64,000 nt of DNA, from positions 31,608-95,607 of the forward strand of contig CAJJWN010000007.1 of assembly GCA_905196835.1 (NCBI GenBank), read 5' to 3'. This stretch comes from an uncultured Prevotella sp. GTDB lineage: Bacteria; Bacteroidota; Bacteroidia; Bacteroidales; Bacteroidaceae. The position numbers and the translations under genes were made by a program. Every line of letters begins with the position of its first letter. Position 1 is the first letter of the stretch. Positions 61,360 to 64,000 of this stretch are shown here, piece by piece. The notes under the pieces are model-generated. The model searched no databases. It had not been told where the DNA came from and was given only the letters and a program-made list of their open reading frames with translations.

Positions 61360-63630
61360 TTATCTGTGAATACCACTGTGCGTTTCCTGTTCGGCCTGCT
61401 GCTTCTCTTGCGCCTCCATGTCACTGATAGCAACCCGCTCACCGGCACGGACAAGTTTCGGCAGGTAGCTGTCAAGCTGATTCATCGGGAACTCCGCATA
61501 AGATGTGAAGCCCCGTTCCCGGTTCCCCGCATACTCATTCAGTCCGATACCCAGTATTTTCGCACTCTTTACGGCGTCCTCGTCATAGAGCCGATACACC
61601 TCTCCGGTACGGATCAGGTGCAAGGCATCGGGGTACTTTTCCTTGACCTTGTCCCAAAACTGCCGTTGTGGGGAAACATTTTCATCATTTTTCGCTTCCG
61701 GCCGGTTCTTTGCCACCGCCTCGTTCTGTTGCCGCACCTGTTCTTCCTGCTTCTGTTCCCCGACGGATTGCCCCTTTTGCAGCACATCGGCAAACAGCGT
61801 GGCCGCCAGATGCCGCTTGTAGCCTTCACGGTCTTCCGCCACCCACATCCGTTGCCATTGTTGCGGCGTGACGCTCCGGGGCTGCAATTTTTGCCCGTCG
61901 ATGGTCGCCACGCACTGAATGCCGTCCTGCCTGGTCTTGAAGACAGACACACGCTGAATACGGTTCAGGTCAATCTCCGGCGTCTCGCTGCTGAACAAAT
62001 CCACTTTCAGGTCAGGCTTGACTTCCGCCAGTGTATAATATTTGTGCGCCAGCTCCATGCGTACCTTGTCGATGTTGTCCATCGCCTGCTTGAGCGTGGA
62101 GAAAAAGCGGTTCACATCCTCCTTGTCGGGATAGACACTGTACCCCTCCTTGTTCTCCGGCTTGATATAGAGTGCCCATCGGTTCTTGTCATCCTGAATC
62201 ATCTGTACGGCATCGAACCCGACCTCGTTCGCCCGCCTGACCGCATCCGACACGTCCAGTGTGGAAAGCCTTTCCAATGTGTAGTTCCTTAGCCTGGCCA
62301 ATGTCACCAGTTTCTCGTTGAAATAGCTGTCGTCAGGTCTGTAGCCCAGCGCACCGTCGGTATTATAGAAGCGTACCTGTTCGATGCCCTCCTTATTCAA
62401 GGCACGTTCGATACGCCCCTTGTTCATGCCGGGAATCTCGTTGTTCACTTCGGTCGAAGCCCCAGCCGGCAAAATGACATCCGCCGATTTCGCTTCCCGG
62501 TCAATAACGAGGACAATACTTTTCGCCGCCTTGTCCGGGTGTTGGCGGATTTCGTTCGCCACGAAGTAATGCTTGGGCATCTGCTCCTGCATGGTCGTGG
62601 TCTGCCGCCTGTTGCGCAGGGTGGCGTACTCTATTTTCTCGCCCCGTTCCGCCTTGCGGATAACGTCAAGCGCATTGTTCACGTCGCTTTCGAGTGCATC
62701 CATCATGCAAGGATTCTCCTTGAACTCCCGACACCAGTAATCCACCGTCTTCAGACTTTCATCGGACAGACGCGCAGGCAGCCCCAGTTCCAGCATCTTG
62801 ATTCCCGAAGCCAGTTCCACAATCAGCCGTTCATATTTTACCGCATCCTCCGACGGGGCCACGCCGTTCTTCATGACCATGCCCTCACGGGCAAGCCGCT
62901 GTTGGTGTCCTGTGGCACTCACAATCTGCCGCAAGGTTTCCTGCACATAGTCGTGGTAATGCTCAAAGTCCTTTTGACGCGGCATATAGACCGCATCCTT
63001 GTCCGTCTCGTAATGGGGTAATCCGCAGCCGTCCGAACGCACGGGGACGAGGTTGTCCCGCATTTTCAGCAGGAAATCGTTGAACCGGGTGCGCAACTTG
63101 CGGTTGTCCGCTTCGGTATATCCTTTCTCCTGAACACCGCCGTCCTGTCTTACCGCATCCTCGTAAGCCGGCTTGTCCACGTAGGGCAGCGTCGTCTGGT
63201 CGATGTTGAAGATAGTGCGTATCTCCCGGTTGTGGACACCCTTGAACTGTGCCTTCTGCCCTTCGTCCAACTGGAGATAGGCGGTGCGGTCGATGGTTTC
63301 ATTCGGGTTGTTCCGGTTGACATACTTGTTCCAGTTATAGAACAGGAACGGTACGCCCTGCTCATGCTCCCGTACCGCAGCACCCCGTGCCTTGGTCTCG
63401 CTGTAAAGCGTGAACAGGTTGGTCTTGCATCCGTTATTGTCCGAATGCAAGGCCATAAAGAGGGCATTGAACGGACTGGCCGAGACACCCTGCGGATAGA
63501 GCCGGGGAAATCCCTTGCCCGATACGTTGAGCCAATGGCCGCCGGCGTTCGATGCCCCGCCCAGTGCGGCAGACAGCAGCTCCGCCTGCCTTGCTTCGGC
63601 TTTCTTTTCGATTTGCGACTTTTCTTTCAT
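61360..63630 (-). CDS. ArdC-N-like protein with MutS-domain-I-like C-terminus
   Basis: This is a 756-residue cytoplasmic protein. The N-terminus (about 30-150) has the ArdC-like pattern (HWLNVSGKGFPRLYPQGVSA, VPFLFYNWNKYVNRNNP, IRTIFNIDQTTLP), parallel to the protein at 57217 but without a zinc protease motif. A long middle part has charged helices and no assigned fold. Residues ~656-735 (FWDKVKEKYPDALHLIRTGE, VYRLYDEDAVKSAKILGIGL, LPKLVRAGERVAISD) closely follow the first domain of mismatch-repair MutS. It lies 11 bases upstream of the hydrolase gene in the same operon. Confidence 0.8.
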   Translation of the reverse strand: MKEKSQIEKKAEARQAELLSAALGGASNAGGHWLNVSGKGFPRLYPQGVSASPFNALFMALHSDNNGCKTNLFTLYSETKARGAAVREHEQGVPFLFYNWNKYVNRNNPNETIDRTAYLQLDEGQKAQFKGVHNREIRTIFNIDQTTLPYVDKPAYEDAVRQDGGVQEKGYTEADNRKLRTRFNDFLLKMRDNLVPVRSDGCGLPHYETDKDAVYMPRQKDFEHYHDYVQETLRQIVSATGHQQRLAREGMVMKNGVAPSEDAVKYERLIVELASGIKMLELGLPARLSDESLKTVDYWCREFKENPCMMDALESDVNNALDVIRKAERGEKIEYATLRNRRQTTTMQEQMPKHYFVANEIRQHPDKAAKSIVLVIDREAKSADVILPAGASTEVNNEIPGMNKGRIERALNKEGIEQVRFYNTDGALGYRPDDSYFNEKLVTLARLRNYTLERLSTLDVSDAVRRANEVGFDAVQMIQDDKNRWALYIKPENKEGYSVYPDKEDVNRFFSTLKQAMDNIDKVRMELAHKYYTLAEVKPDLKVDLFSSETPEIDLNRIQRVSVFKTRQDGIQCVATIDGQKLQPRSVTPQQWQRMWVAEDREGYKRHLAATLFADVLQKGQSVGEQKQEEQVRQQNEAVAKNRPEAKNDENVSPQRQFWDKVKEKYPDALHLIRTGEVYRLYDEDAVKSAKILGIGLNEYAGNRERGFTSYAEFPMNQLDSYLPKLVRAGERVAISDMEAQEKQQAEQETHSGIHR

Positions 63631-63657
63631 ATCATCATGCTTTTATTGTTCATGGAA

Positions 63658-64000
63658 TTATTGGATGCCCCGTGTGCGCACGACCGTCTCCCGCTGTCCG
63701 TCGTCGTAATTCTGCGAGGCGATATGGCGCAACTGGTCGCTTTTGGCAAGCACGGCGTTCGCCAGCGTGTTCAGCGGCAATGCCCCTGCACGGTAAGCCT
63801 CTCCGACAGTCGGCGTGAGCTGGATAGTACAGGGAACACGGTCTATCGTGGCGATGAGCGTGCTGCCTTGCAGTACCGGGTTCACGATACGGGGATTGAG
63901 CGGCTCGTCGGGATAACGGCGGTACTGTTTCTCCGTCTGTTCGGCAGCGGACGGCATGGGTCGCCCCAAAGCCTCGTGTCCAGCCTTGTTCAGCAGGTTC
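63658..64000 (-). CDS. Element protein of unknown function (5' part outside window)
   Basis: The minus-strand frame is open to the window edge; the visible 114 codons end ...NPRIVNPVLQGSTLIATID, then TPTVGEAYRAGALPLNTLAN and the tail ETVVRTRGIQ. A TTG at 63969 and ATG at 63957 are internal, not likely starts. The segment resembles C-terminal parts of large DUF3945-type element proteins, with weak support. It is upstream of and co-directional with the ArdC-N/MutS-like gene (27 bases apart). Confidence 0.65.
   Translation of the reverse strand, partial: NLLNKAGHEALGRPMPSAAEQTEKQYRRYPDEPLNPRIVNPVLQGSTLIATIDRVPCTIQLTPTVGEAYRAGALPLNTLANAVLAKSDQLRHIASQNYDDGQRETVVRTRGIQ

Overview
The window comes from a member of the Bacteroidales (Bacteroidetes). 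Promoters follow the TTTG-N19/20-TAnnTTTG pattern of this phylum, start sites mostly lack Shine-Dalgarno sequences, lipoprotein and TonB-dependent receptor types are characteristic, and the mobile element is of the CTnDOT family. The left 9.2 kb is GC-rich host chromosome with frequent ATA isoleucine codons. A Prevotellaceae-like host is possible, but I cannot fix the genus.

Host part (1-9.27 kb): the end of a TPR-containing LytS-type sensor kinase with its LytTR response regulator, a small outer-membrane barrel, a nitroreductase, the Na+/H+ antiporter nhaA, a secreted protein of unknown function and a class I fumarate hydratase. Two intergenic regions, at 3.35-3.60 kb and 4.43-4.63 kb, are built from hairpin-forming repeats.

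Element part (9.27-64 kb, right end not in the window): an integrated CTnDOT-like conjugative element. Its presumed left junction coincides with a GTANNTTTGC core site that also forms the fumarase promoter. In order come the tyrosine integrase (411 codons, Ser259 in place of the usual first Arg), a RhuM-like gene, two opposite-strand HTH genes, the excision operon xis2c-xis2d-orf3-exc, a DUF1896 gene and a giant N6-methylase/SNF2-helicase, and then the tetracycline-inducible operon tetQ-rteA-rteB. In the CTnDOT paradigm tetracycline raises tetQ-rteA-rteB expression and RteA/RteB then switch on excision and transfer through RteC. Neither rteC nor the tra genes lie in this window.

Between 29.2 and 40.3 kb there are small unknown genes, an SSB, an HU protein, a serine-recombinase-like protein without its catalytic serine, an uncharacterised four-gene lipoprotein/membrane module, a MobV-type relaxase with a candidate oriT, and an OmpA-type barrel protein.

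From 54.6 kb down to 40.4 kb on the minus strand lies a vitamin B12 acquisition locus headed by a clear cobalamin riboswitch. It encodes a DUF4465 (BtuH-like) lipoprotein, a PKD-domain surface protein, a repeat-rich lipoprotein, BtuG, BtuB, BtuF, BtuC and BtuD. A split ThrE-type exporter, a DUF6064 membrane protein, a remnant of a second ABC ATPase and a DUF2284 protein follow. It is cargo inside the element and is compositionally mosaic.

The right part (54.8-64 kb) returns to element housekeeping: small genes behind related leader sequences, an ArdC-type antirestriction metalloprotease, a double-OB-fold protein, a 58-residue membrane protein, a glucosaminidase/M23 cell-wall hydrolase, an ArdC-N-like protein ending in a MutS-domain-I-like region, and a gene cut by the window edge. 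I saw no CRISPR array, tRNA or rRNA.
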